A stretch of DNA of 64,000 nucleotides from contig NZ_UFXX01000001.1 in assembly GCF_900447535.1 (NCBI RefSeq), forward strand, positions 434,001-498,000, written 5' to 3'. The notes below the pieces were generated by a model. The model had not been told where the DNA came from and made no database searches. It worked only from the letters and a program-made list of their open reading frames with translations. Origin of the DNA: Dermacoccus nishinomiyaensis. GTDB taxonomy: Bacteria > Actinomycetota > Actinomycetes > Actinomycetales > Dermatophilaceae. This document shows positions 36,434 to 45,029 of the stretch, one piece after another; position 1 is the stretch's first letter, and each line of letters begins with the position of its first letter. Position numbers and translations under genes: made by a program.

Positions 36434-36612
36434 AGCCTTGGAGGCGTGCGCTCAGTCGCGGACCTCACGGTCCATGGCACAGCGTCTGACCGTGGCGTTG
36501 CCCCGCTCCTGACGGCTTGCGACGCGACGCCCGACCGTATGCTGATGCCGCTCGCGAGCCGCGGAGCCAGCGCTGCCACATCCCGCGGCGCGTGCGTTCG
36601 CCCAGCGGCGCG

Positions 36613-37176
36613 TCAGGTGGACGAGACGTTGGCGGTGAACCAGGCCGCGAGGTCGCGCGCCGAGGTGTCGACGAGCGTCGCCCAGTCGAACGCGGAGGCG
36701 TCGGCGTCGTCCGAGACGTGCTTGACGACGCGCACGGGCACGTCGAACGCCTGGCAGGCCGCGACGACGGCGTAGCCCTCCATGTCGACGAGCGACGCGC
36801 GCTCGGCAAGAGCATCCCGCACCTGTGCGTCGCTGACGAACAGGTCACCCGTGGCCAGGACGAGCTCTGGGTCGCCTGCCCCGACGCCGAGGCGCTCGCG
36901 CACGTCGTGGCCGAGGGCGCGGATCGCGTCGGCACTGATGTCGTGGTTGAGCACGACGCCCGGCTCGAAGACGCCGCGCATGCCGGGGCGCAGGGCTCCA
37001 CATGAGCCGAGGTTGACGACCTGCAGCCCCGCCCGTTCCTGCGGCGTACGCTCCGCGAGTGCCCGCGTCGTTGCGATTGCCGCCGCGGTCTTGCCCAGGC
37101 CGGTCAGGACCATGTCAACGTCAGCGGGAAGATAGCGCGTCTCGCTGGCCGCCGCGGCGACGACGAGCGTCGTCAC
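36613..37176 (-). CDS. Nucleosidase of the MTA/SAH (phosphorylase) family
   Basis: A 187-residue PNP-fold hydrolase, short for the family (about 230). Conserved blocks are 'GLGKTAAAIATTRAL', 'VVNLGSCGALRPGM' and the catalytic 'VDMEGYAVVAACQAFDVPVRVVKHVSD', which holds the Met-Glu substrate contacts and the general-acid Asp. The substrate may be 5'-methylthioadenosine, S-adenosylhomocysteine or another purine nucleoside. The ATG overlaps the stop of the upstream YbjQ gene by four bases. Confidence 0.83.
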   Translation of the reverse strand: MTTLVVAAAASETRYLPADVDMVLTGLGKTAAAIATTRALAERTPQERAGLQVVNLGSCGALRPGMRGVFEPGVVLNHDISADAIRALGHDVRERLGVGAGDPELVLATGDLFVSDAQVRDALAERASLVDMEGYAVVAACQAFDVPVRVVKHVSDDADASAFDWATLVDTSARDLAAWFTANVSST

Positions 37177-37643
37177 CGCTGTGCGTCAGCGTTGCCCTGC
37201 CACTGCTGCGAGGGCTCGCCCGAGCCGCCCGCGAACTGCTGGCCCATGCTCTGCGACGCCGGCGCATTCCACTGCTGCGCCCCGCCCTGCTGACCCTGGT
37301 GCGCCTGCTGCCCGCCCTGCTGGCCGTCAGGTGCGATATAGACGGCCGTGCCGTAGGCGCACACCTCGATGCCGGTCTGTGCGAACTCGTTCGTCTCGAA
37401 GCGGAATGCCACGACGGCGTTCGCGCCGCGCGCCTGCGCCTCGGCGGCCAGGCGGGACAACGCTTCACGGCGGCACTCGACGAGCAGTTCGGTGATGCCC
37501 TTGAGCTCACCACCGGCCATGGCCTTGAGCCCGGCGCCGATGTTGGAGCCGATGTGGCGCGAGCGCACCGTCAGGCCGAAGCACTCACCCATCGTCGCCT
37601 CGATGCGGTGACCGGTCACGTCGTTCGTCGTCACGATGATCAT
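37173..37643 (-). CDS. YbjQ/UPF0145 family protein with Gln-rich C-terminal tail
   Basis: A 156-residue protein. Residues 1-100 match the YbjQ family ('MIIVTTNDVTGHRIEATMGECFGLTVRSRHIG', 'ARGANAVVAFRFE'), small pentameric proteins of unknown function, once thought to bind metals. About 55 extra residues form a low-complexity tail rich in Gln, Gly and Ala ('QQGGQQAHQGQQGG'), absent from most members. It is the first gene of a two-gene unit with the nucleosidase. Confidence 0.82.
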   Translation of the reverse strand: MIIVTTNDVTGHRIEATMGECFGLTVRSRHIGSNIGAGLKAMAGGELKGITELLVECRREALSRLAAEAQARGANAVVAFRFETNEFAQTGIEVCAYGTAVYIAPDGQQGGQQAHQGQQGGAQQWNAPASQSMGQQFAGGSGEPSQQWQGNADAQR

Positions 37644-37739
37644 GACGTCGAGTCTAGGCGGCACGCACCGTCCGCGGGGGTGGATCGCCGCGCCTTCTCC
37701 GGCCCTTGTTCCAGGCCCCGTTCGCGCGGCGACGCGGCG

Positions 37740-38363
37740 TCAGCCCTCGAAGCGCGCGACGTCGCCGGCACCGACGCGCAACACGGTCGGCGCCGCGTCC
37801 GTGTAGTCGATGACGCTCGTCGGGCGCGGCTCGACCTCGTCGGCATCGATGACGATGTCGACCTCATGGTCGAGCGCGTCCTTGACGGCCCAGCCGTAGG
37901 TGAACGGTTCGTCCTGGTCGGGCAGAATGAGCGACGTCGACAGCAGCGGCTCGCCCAACTCCGCGACGATGGCGCGCGCGATCGGATGGTCGTCGAGACG
38001 CACCCCGACCGTCTTCTTCTTCGGGTGCACGAGCTTGCGCGGCACCTCCGCCGTCGCGGGCAGGATGAACGTGTACGGCCCCGGCGTCGAGGCCTTGATC
38101 GCCCGAAACGCGGCGTTGTTGAGCTGTACGAGCTGACCGAGTTGTGCGAAGTCCTCGCACACGAGCGTGAAGTCGTGCTTGGCGTCGAGGTGCCGGATGC
38201 GCACCATGCGCTCCTTGCCCTCGGCGTTGCCGAGCGCGCAACCGAGAGCGAAACCTGACGACGTCGGGTAGGCGATGAGCGCGCCGTCACGCAGAGCGTC
38301 GACGACCTGACGAACGGTGCGCGGCTGCGGGTTCTGGGGGTGGATGTCGAGGAAGAGCGCCAT
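37740..38363 (-). CDS. YrdC/Sua5-fold protein, YciO type
   Basis: A 207-residue member of the L-threonylcarbamoyladenylate synthase superfamily. The first conserved block 'LIAYPTSSGFALGC' has the YciO form (Ser-Ser-Gly) rather than the 'PTDTVYGL' of TsaC, and 'SLILPDQDEPFTYGWAVKDAL' likewise. YciO has weaker or different activity in tRNA t6A formation, so naming it tsaC would be unsafe. It is five bases before an SRPBCC gene end on the same strand. Confidence 0.82.
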   Translation of the reverse strand: MALFLDIHPQNPQPRTVRQVVDALRDGALIAYPTSSGFALGCALGNAEGKERMVRIRHLDAKHDFTLVCEDFAQLGQLVQLNNAAFRAIKASTPGPYTFILPATAEVPRKLVHPKKKTVGVRLDDHPIARAIVAELGEPLLSTSLILPDQDEPFTYGWAVKDALDHEVDIVIDADEVEPRPTSVIDYTDAAPTVLRVGAGDVARFEG

Positions 38364-38366
38364 GCC

Positions 38367-38834
38367 TCAGGCTACGCCGCGCGGATCACGCGCCGCCACC
38401 CTGATCCCCCGCGCGTGACGGCGGGTGTGGGCGACGAACTCGGCGAGGATGAGCGGCCAGTCGCCGTACCGGGCGCGCGCGCCTGCGTTGTCGTCGTCCC
38501 AACCGTCGTGCTCGAAGGTGACGCGGGTGCCCCATTCGCTGTCGCTGAACCGGACGCTGACGCGGCTCGGATGACGATGCTCGCCGCGGCGCCAGCAGTC
38601 GAAGACGATCGACGAGCGCAGGTCGACGCTGACGACCTCGCCCCACGCGCGATCCTCGCCGCCGATTCGGAAGCTGACGGTCCCGCCCGGACGGGCCTCG
38701 ATGACGACGCCCGCATGACGCGCGGGGTCAGGAGTCTGCAGCGGCGGCCACCACTTGCTGATCTCGCCGACGAACAGGTAGAACGCGGCCGCCGGCGGCA
38801 CCGGGACGTCATGGGTGAGCGTGATCTTGTCCAC
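38367..38834 (-). CDS. SRPBCC family protein (AHSA1/START-like)
   Basis: A 155-residue protein with the pattern of the AHSA1/activator-type START fold: 'ITLTHDVPVPPAAAFYLFVGEISKWWPPLQTPD', 'GGTVSFRI', 'WGEVVSVDLRSSIVFDCW', ending with 'GWPDWPLI'-like helix 'YGDWPLILAEFVAHT'. The GTG at 38834 follows a GGGAGAT site. No ligand can be named. It precedes and is probably co-transcribed with the YciO-type gene. Confidence 0.78.
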   Translation of the reverse strand: MDKITLTHDVPVPPAAAFYLFVGEISKWWPPLQTPDPARHAGVVIEARPGGTVSFRIGGEDRAWGEVVSVDLRSSIVFDCWRRGEHRHPSRVSVRFSDSEWGTRVTFEHDGWDDDNAGARARYGDWPLILAEFVAHTRRHARGIRVAARDPRGVA

Positions 38835-39012
38835 CGACGCATCTCCCTGGCTCTCGACAGCAGCCCGCACACTATGGCACGGGCGACGAGGTCGGATGGG
38901 GATTCGCACCCACCCGATCCGCAGGGTCCGATTCGTGGGACGACGCGCGGCAAGAACGCGTCCGGGCAGCGGGTCCGGGGACAGCGTCAGGGCGCCGCCG
39001 CCACCGCGGCCG

Positions 39013-39441
39013 TCATTCGGCGACGTGCATCCTCACCTCGGTGGGCAGCACGACCGTGCGGCTGACGGTGCACAGCTTCTCGTGGGACAACTCGACCGTC
39101 TCCGGGTAGACCTTGCGCGCGGCGTCGCCGGCGTCGCCCTCGGGAAAACGGACGGTGAACGTCACGTCGATCGGGCCCATGTGGTTGCCCTGCTCGTCGC
39201 GCACCTTGTCGCCCTCGGCGACGACGTCGAACTGCGTCGGCTCGCTGCGGCGCGTGGTGAAGATGTCGACGTCGATGGCACTGCACCCGGCGATCGCGGT
39301 GAGCAACAGCTCGACGGGCGTGAAGTCGGTGTCGTCACCCGAGCCGAACTCGAGGGTGCCGCCGCGCGCGTTCGTCGCGACGAAGCGTCCAGCGCTCGTG
39401 CGGGAGATGCTGACGCTGCGGTGGGGGTCGTTGGCGCTCAT
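39013..39441 (-). CDS. OsmC family protein
   Basis: A 142-residue OsmC-fold protein of the YhfA-like group. The first Cys lies in 'LLLTAIAGCSAIDVDIF' and the second in 'LSHEKLCTVSRTV', which matches the OsmC family thiol pair, probably acting on peroxides or other electrophiles. The region between this gene and the SRPBCC gene (178 bases) has no recognisable feature. It is divergent from the phosphatase gene. Confidence 0.86.
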   Translation of the reverse strand: MSANDPHRSVSISRTSAGRFVATNARGGTLEFGSGDDTDFTPVELLLTAIAGCSAIDVDIFTTRRSEPTQFDVVAEGDKVRDEQGNHMGPIDVTFTVRFPEGDAGDAARKVYPETVELSHEKLCTVSRTVVLPTEVRMHVAE

Positions 39442-39470
39442 ACGCCCATCGTGCCACTAGGCTGCCAGGC

Positions 39471-40106
39471 GTGCCCGACGCAGCCAGCCCCAACGCCCCC
39501 CGCCCCGACTCCGGACGCCTCGTGCTCGTGCGCCACGGCGAGACGCAGTGGTCACGTGACGGGCGCCACACCGGCACCACGGATCTGCCGTTGCTGCCCG
39601 CCGGGGAGGCCGTCGCGCGGGCGGCCGGGCAGGCGCTCGCCGGACACCACTTCGTCGCGGAGTTCGTCTCCCCGCTGCTGCGCGCGCGGCGCACGGCCGA
39701 ACTCATCGGGCTGCAGAACCTCGAGATCGACGACGACCTGCGCGAGTGGGACTACGGCGGCTACGAGGGCAAGTCGACGCCGCAGATCCGTGAGGAGGTC
39801 GGGTACGACTGGGAGATCTTCGCCGACGGCGTCATCCCTGGCGAGACCCCGGGTGAGACGGTCGAGGACGTCGCCGCGCGCGCCTCGCACGTGCTCGCAC
39901 GGGTGCATCCGCTGCTGGAGCAGGGCGACGTCATCCTCGTCGCCCACGGGCACCTGCTGCGCATCCTCGCCGCCGCGTACCTGCGTCAGCAGCCGCGCTT
40001 CGCGGCGTCGCTGCAGCTCGACGCCGGCGCCGTGTGCGCCCTCGACACGCACCACGGAATCCCGACGATCGCCTCGTGGAACACGACGCACCTGCCGTCG
40101 GTCTGA
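39471..40106 (+). CDS. Histidine phosphatase family protein (phosphoglycerate mutase-like)
   Basis: A 211-residue enzyme with the phosphohistidine motif 'LVLVRHGETQWSRDGRHTG' (about residues 17-35), the second motif 'VSPLLRARRTAEL', and 'LREWDYGGYEGKS' and 'VILVAHGHLLRILAAAYL' with the second catalytic His. It belongs to the acid phosphatase/PGM-like branch; the substrate is undetermined. The start is the GTG at 39471. Confidence 0.88.
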   Translation: MPDAASPNAPRPDSGRLVLVRHGETQWSRDGRHTGTTDLPLLPAGEAVARAAGQALAGHHFVAEFVSPLLRARRTAELIGLQNLEIDDDLREWDYGGYEGKSTPQIREEVGYDWEIFADGVIPGETPGETVEDVAARASHVLARVHPLLEQGDVILVAHGHLLRILAAAYLRQQPRFAASLQLDAGAVCALDTHHGIPTIASWNTTHLPSV

Positions 40107-40216
40107 GGTCGTACCTGCGTTCTGTGCCCTGGTCGCACGAGCTGTGTGACGTCGATTCAGGCTGCTTCTTCCGCGGGATTCCGCGATTGTCGGCGCTCAC
40201 CTCTAGCGTGTGAGAC

Positions 40217-41410
40217 ATGCGCATCCTGCACACGTCCGACTGGCACCTGGGCCGCTCGTTCCACGGCGAGGGCCTCGGTGAGGCTCACTCCGCCTACTTC
40301 GACCATCTCGTCGACCTCGCGCGCGACGAGCAGGTCGACGCCGTCCTCGTCGCCGGAGACGTGTACGACCGGGCGCTGCCCAACCCGCGCACCGTCGAAC
40401 TGCTCGACGACGCCCTGTGGCGGTTGCTCGACACCGGCGCTCGCGTCGTCGTCACCTCCGGCAACCACGACTCGGCGTCCCGGCTCAACTTCGGCTCGCG
40501 CATCATGGAGCATGCGGGTCTGCACATCCGCGCCGCCTATGAGGGCATCACCCGGCCGGTGGCGGTGCCGCGGCGCGGCAGCGACGAGATCGCCGGTCAC
40601 GTCGTCGCGCTGCCCTACCTCGAACCGTCGGTAGCTGCGGGCGTGTTCGGCCTCGATGAGGGAACGCATCGGGCGGTGCTGAGCGAGGCGGTCGCGCGCT
40701 CGCGAGCCCAGGTGCCTTACAACGGCGCGCCCGTCGTCGCGATGGCGCACGCGTACTTCGCCGGGGCGACGACGAGCGACTCAGAGCGCGACATCAGCGT
40801 CGGCGGCCTCGGCCAGGTACCCACGTCCGTCGTGTCAGGCTTCGACTACGCCGCGCTCGGGCACCTGCACGGCCCGCAGACGCTCGAAGAGCACGTGCGC
40901 TACAGCGGCAGCCCCGTCGCGATGTCGTTCAGCGAGGCAGGCCACACGAAGGGCACGTGGCTCATCGACGTCACACGTGGTGCCGCGCGTGGGGAATTCA
41001 TCGAGGCGCCCGTGCACCGCCCGCTCGCGACGCTCGTCGGCGAACTCGACCACCTGCTCGCCGAGCCCGCACTCGCCCACGCCGAGGCGGCTTGGTGCCA
41101 GGTGACGCTGACCGACGAGATTCGGCCGGCCGCGGCGATGGATCGGCTGCGAGCCCGCTTCCCGCACACCCTGCGGCTCTCCTTCGAATCGGCCCGCAAG
41201 GATGATGCGCCGCTCACGTACGCCGAGCGCCTCGCCGGGCGCGACGACGTCGAGCTGTGCTGCGACTTCCTCGCCCACGTGCGCGGGGGACGCGGTCCCA
41301 ACGCGACCGAACGCACCGCCATCGGCCACGCCGTCGCCGCGGCGAACCGCCACGACGCCGAGACCATGCGCGACGACGGCTCGATGTTCGACCTGGAGGC
41401 CCTGCGATGA
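40217..41410 (+). CDS. sbcD: DNA double-strand break repair nuclease subunit SbcD
   Basis: A 397-residue Mre11-type nuclease subunit. The metallophosphoesterase motifs are all visible: 'ILHTSDWHLGRSFHGEG', 'VLVAGDVYDRALP', 'VVVTSGNHDSASRLNFG', and 'MAHAYFAGA' with 'YAALGHLHGPQ'. With SbcC it opens hairpins and blocked DNA ends. Its stop overlaps the sbcC start (ATGA). Confidence 0.94.
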   Translation: MRILHTSDWHLGRSFHGEGLGEAHSAYFDHLVDLARDEQVDAVLVAGDVYDRALPNPRTVELLDDALWRLLDTGARVVVTSGNHDSASRLNFGSRIMEHAGLHIRAAYEGITRPVAVPRRGSDEIAGHVVALPYLEPSVAAGVFGLDEGTHRAVLSEAVARSRAQVPYNGAPVVAMAHAYFAGATTSDSERDISVGGLGQVPTSVVSGFDYAALGHLHGPQTLEEHVRYSGSPVAMSFSEAGHTKGTWLIDVTRGAARGEFIEAPVHRPLATLVGELDHLLAEPALAHAEAAWCQVTLTDEIRPAAAMDRLRARFPHTLRLSFESARKDDAPLTYAERLAGRDDVELCCDFLAHVRGGRGPNATERTAIGHAVAAANRHDAETMRDDGSMFDLEALR

Positions 41411-44400
41411 GATTGCACTCGCTCACCCTCGAGGCGTTCGGGCCCTTCCCCGGGCGCGAGCACATCGACTTCGACGCCCTCGATCAGGGCATCCTGCTCA
41501 TCAACGGTCCCACCGGCTCCGGCAAGAGCTCGCTGCTCGACGCCATCGCGTTCGCGCTGTTCGGCGACGTGCCCGGCGCCCGCAAGTCGCTGCGTCAGAG
41601 CCTGCGCAGCCACCACGCCGAACCGTTCGCCGAGCCGCGCGTCGAGCTCGAGTTCAGCGTCGGACGCACCCGCTGGCGCGTGCAGCGCACCCCCCAGTGG
41701 GAGGCGCCCAAACGCCGCGGCACGGGCACGACGACGCGTCAGGCGTCGGTGCTTCTCAGCCAATGGCGCGACAACGCATGGCATCTCGTCTCGCAGCGCA
41801 TCGACGAGGCCGCGGACATGATGAGCGACACCCTGGGCATGCGACTCGAGCAGTTCGCGCAGGTGGTGCTGCTGCCACAGGGCGAGTTCGCTCAATTCCT
41901 GCGCGCCAAGCCGGAAGATCGTCGCATCCTGCTCGAACGCCTCTTCGACGTCAGCCGGTTCGACGCCGTCGAGACGTGGTTCACGGAGGCGAAGAATCAG
42001 CGTGCCCGCGAGCGCGACACGTCACTCGAACGCATCCGCAGCCACCTGACGATCATCGACGACGCGCTCGCCCGCCTCGACGAGCCCCTCGAGGCGCCGT
42101 TCGACGTCAGCGTCGATGCGCCGAGCGCCGACGCCGTCAGCGCGGGCGTACCCGAGCTACCCGAGCGTCTGCGCGCCGTCGTCCGTGAGGTCACCGAACG
42201 CCGCGACGCTCTCGAGCACGCGGCGCGCACCAGTGAGATGCGCGCGCGACGTGCGAGCCGTGCCGCCGACGACGAAGCCGCCCGCACCCTGCTGCGCGCA
42301 CGCGCCCAGGAGGCGGCGGACGTCATCGCCGAATGGCCCGCCGACCGGCTGGCTTCGGTGCGCCGCACCCTCGACGACGCGGCGTCTGTGGCCGGGGCGC
42401 TGAGGCTGCACGCGCGCGCCGGCACCGCGGCTGCGGATGCCGAACGCGCGGTGGAGGCCGTCACGCGGGCCGAGACGGCGCTGCGCGAACGGGGCGTGCA
42501 CGTGCCCGAGAGTGGCTGGCCCTCCCCCGAGCTCACCGACGGCTGGTTCGAGGCGGTGAGTGACGCGCTGCGTCACGCCGAGTCGAGCGCACGCGATGTG
42601 GCATCGGCGCAGACGCGCGAGGTTCGTGCAGTGGCGCAGCTGCATGACGCAGAGGCGCGTCTCGCCGAGGCCCAGGCAGCGACCACGCGGGCCGAAGGCG
42701 CCGTGACGCGCGCCGGCCAGCAGCACGACCAGGTCGCGACACTCGTGGCGACGCTGCCTGACCCGTCAGATGCGCAGGCTGCCCTGGCGCGACTGCGCCG
42801 TGAGGCGGCGCGTCGCCCTGAGCTGGCCCACGCCCTCGCGAAGGCCGAGGCACGCGAGACCGAAGCCGTACGCGCCCACGCGGCGGCGGAGCGCGAAGTG
42901 CTGCGGCTGCGCGAGGCGCGTCTGGCCGGCATCGCGGGCGAACTGGGTGCAGCTCTCGCACCTGACGAACCGTGCCCCGTGTGCGGTTCAGCCACGCACC
43001 CGAGCCCGGCGAGCCCCGCCGATGACGCTCCCGGCGCGGAGCAGATCGAGCAGGCCGAGCAGCGGGCCGGCGAGGCCGACGCGGCCCGGCTGCGCGCCGG
43101 CGCCTCCGCGAGCGCGGCCCGTGAACGCCTGAGGCACCTCGACGAGGCCGTGACCGCGCATCACGACGAACTGCGCGTCGCGGTCGAGGCGCTCGCCGAC
43201 GATCTGTCGACGGCACGCGCGCACGATGACCCGGCGCAGCTACGTCACCTCGACCACGTCGAGACCACCGCGCGCCGCCTGGGCCATGCCGACGCGCTGA
43301 GGACGTGGCTCAGCACCGATGATGATGACGACGCACGAAAGGACGTCGTCCTGGCGGCCGACGTTCTGGGCGACAACGGCACGCCGGCCGGCGACGTACA
43401 GAACCACGATGCTTCGCTTGACGATGGCGCCCAAGCCGACGATGAGCGGAACGACGATGCACCGGCCGAAGACGCGCGGGCCGGCGAGGCTTTGGCCGAC
43501 GCCGTCACGCGCGCGCTCACCGACCTCACGACGACGGCCGCTGCACTGTCTGCCGAAGCAACCCAAGCACGCGCGGCGCTCTCGAGCGTAGAAGCCGCCC
43601 ACACGAAGGCACTTTCCGCGCTGAGCGCGGCCGAGGAGCGTTGCGTGGGAGCGCAGAGCGCCGTTGGTGAGGCTCGAACGGCCACGGAGCACGCGCTCGG
43701 CGTCCTCACCACTGCGCTGCAGGCGGTCCCGTCGGCCACCCTGGCCGCTCTCGGCGTCGATTGGCCGCCGCGCAGCGCGGCCTCCGGGACGGGTTCGTAC
43801 CAGTCGCAGCAGCCGTCGAGCCCGGCGGCGGGCTCGACGCCGCCGGGGTCGCTGATGCCGGCGCAACGCATGGAGGCAGTCGCCGACGGGCTCGGCGCGC
43901 GCGCCGAGGTGGCGAAAGACCAGCCCGGCTCCCCCGCACCGCTCGAGCCGTCGCTCGTCGCGGCGGCGCTGGCGGCCGTCACCGAGCGTCGACGCCTCAT
44001 CGATGACGTCGAGCGCGCCCAGCGCGACGCTCAGCACGCGGAGCAGGCCGCCAGCAGTGCCGCCCAGGCCGTGGCGGACGAACTCGCCGTCGCCGGACAC
44101 GACACGATCGAACAGGCGCGCGCACTGGCCCTGCCCGAGGACGAGCGCGCCCGCCTCGACGCCACCTGGAACGACGCCGTCCGCCGGGTCGCCGCGGCAC
44201 AGACGAGCCTCGAGGACGAGCAGGTGCGCATCGCAGCCTTCACCCCGGCCGCCGATCCGGCGCGGCTCACCCAGCGTGCCGAGGTGCTGACCCGCCGGGC
44301 CCAAGAGGCCACGACGGTCGCCGTCAAGTGGCAGCAGACTCAGGCCGTGCTCGACTCGGTGCGCCACCAGGTGGCCGACGCCGTCCGCACCTATCTGCCG

Positions 44401-45003
44401 ATGGCCGAGCGCGCCGCGGAGACGGCCGAACTCGCTGCGAGCTTCACCGGCACCGGCGAGAACACCCGCCGCATGCGGCTGACGAGCTACGTGCTCGCGG
44501 CGCACCTCGAGACGGTCACGCAGATGGCCAACGAACGTCTGGCGACGATGACGGACGGGCGCTACCAGCTGCGCTACACCGACGAACGAGCCAAGGGCAA
44601 CCAGCGCAGCGGCCTCGGGCTGCTCGTCGTCGACGCGTGGACGGGGCGCTCACGCGACACCGCCACGCTCTCAGGCGGCGAGGCGTTCATGGCCTCCCTC
44701 GCCCTCGCACTCGGCCTCGGCGATGCCGTGCGCGCCGACTCAGGCGGCCTGGAACTGCACACGCTGTTCGTCGACGAGGGGTTCGGCAGCCTCGATCAGG
44801 ACACGCTCGAGCAGGTCATGGAAGTGCTTGACTCGCTGCGAGAGGGCGGACGGCTCGTCGGCGTCGTCAGCCACGTCACCGAACTGCGCGCCCGCATCCC
44901 CACGCACGTCGAGGTCGTCAAGACCTCCGAGGGCTCGAGCGTGCGGACGACGTCCGCGCCGGGGCACGCCGCCGTCCCGAATGCCGTGTCTACCACGCCC
45001 TGA
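41407..45003 (+). CDS. sbcC: DNA repair ATPase SbcC
   Basis: A 1198-residue Rad50-type ATPase. Walker A 'LLINGPTGSGKSSLLDAIAFALFGD' lies near residues 29-53; two long Ala/Glu/Arg-rich coiled-coil arms flank the zinc hook 'CPVCGSATHP' (first Cys at residue 523); the signature 'TATLSGGEAFMASLALALGLG' and Walker B 'LHTLFVDEGFGSLDQDTLEQVM' are at the C-terminus. The second arm carries an Asp/Ala-rich insert (about residues 637-700) and a Ser/Pro/Gly-rich one (about 795-822), which interrupt the heptads. It works with SbcD. Confidence 0.94.
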   Translation: MRLHSLTLEAFGPFPGREHIDFDALDQGILLINGPTGSGKSSLLDAIAFALFGDVPGARKSLRQSLRSHHAEPFAEPRVELEFSVGRTRWRVQRTPQWEAPKRRGTGTTTRQASVLLSQWRDNAWHLVSQRIDEAADMMSDTLGMRLEQFAQVVLLPQGEFAQFLRAKPEDRRILLERLFDVSRFDAVETWFTEAKNQRARERDTSLERIRSHLTIIDDALARLDEPLEAPFDVSVDAPSADAVSAGVPELPERLRAVVREVTERRDALEHAARTSEMRARRASRAADDEAARTLLRARAQEAADVIAEWPADRLASVRRTLDDAASVAGALRLHARAGTAAADAERAVEAVTRAETALRERGVHVPESGWPSPELTDGWFEAVSDALRHAESSARDVASAQTREVRAVAQLHDAEARLAEAQAATTRAEGAVTRAGQQHDQVATLVATLPDPSDAQAALARLRREAARRPELAHALAKAEARETEAVRAHAAAEREVLRLREARLAGIAGELGAALAPDEPCPVCGSATHPSPASPADDAPGAEQIEQAEQRAGEADAARLRAGASASAARERLRHLDEAVTAHHDELRVAVEALADDLSTARAHDDPAQLRHLDHVETTARRLGHADALRTWLSTDDDDDARKDVVLAADVLGDNGTPAGDVQNHDASLDDGAQADDERNDDAPAEDARAGEALADAVTRALTDLTTTAAALSAEATQARAALSSVEAAHTKALSALSAAEERCVGAQSAVGEARTATEHALGVLTTALQAVPSATLAALGVDWPPRSAASGTGSYQSQQPSSPAAGSTPPGSLMPAQRMEAVADGLGARAEVAKDQPGSPAPLEPSLVAAALAAVTERRRLIDDVERAQRDAQHAEQAASSAAQAVADELAVAGHDTIEQARALALPEDERARLDATWNDAVRRVAAAQTSLEDEQVRIAAFTPAADPARLTQRAEVLTRRAQEATTVAVKWQQTQAVLDSVRHQVADAVRTYLPMAERAAETAELAASFTGTGENTRRMRLTSYVLAAHLETVTQMANERLATMTDGRYQLRYTDERAKGNQRSGLGLLVVDAWTGRSRDTATLSGGEAFMASLALALGLGDAVRADSGGLELHTLFVDEGFGSLDQDTLEQVMEVLDSLREGGRLVGVVSHVTELRARIPTHVEVVKTSEGSSVRTTSAPGHAAVPNAVSTTP

Positions 45004-45029
45004 GCGACGCGGTGTGAAAACCTGTGCTC

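Noticed and set aside
38881-38940. Possible tRNA fragment in the gap before the OsmC gene
   Set aside because: A GGTGCGAATCCC-like string resembles a T arm, but the flanking bases do not pair and no acceptor or anticodon stem can be formed.
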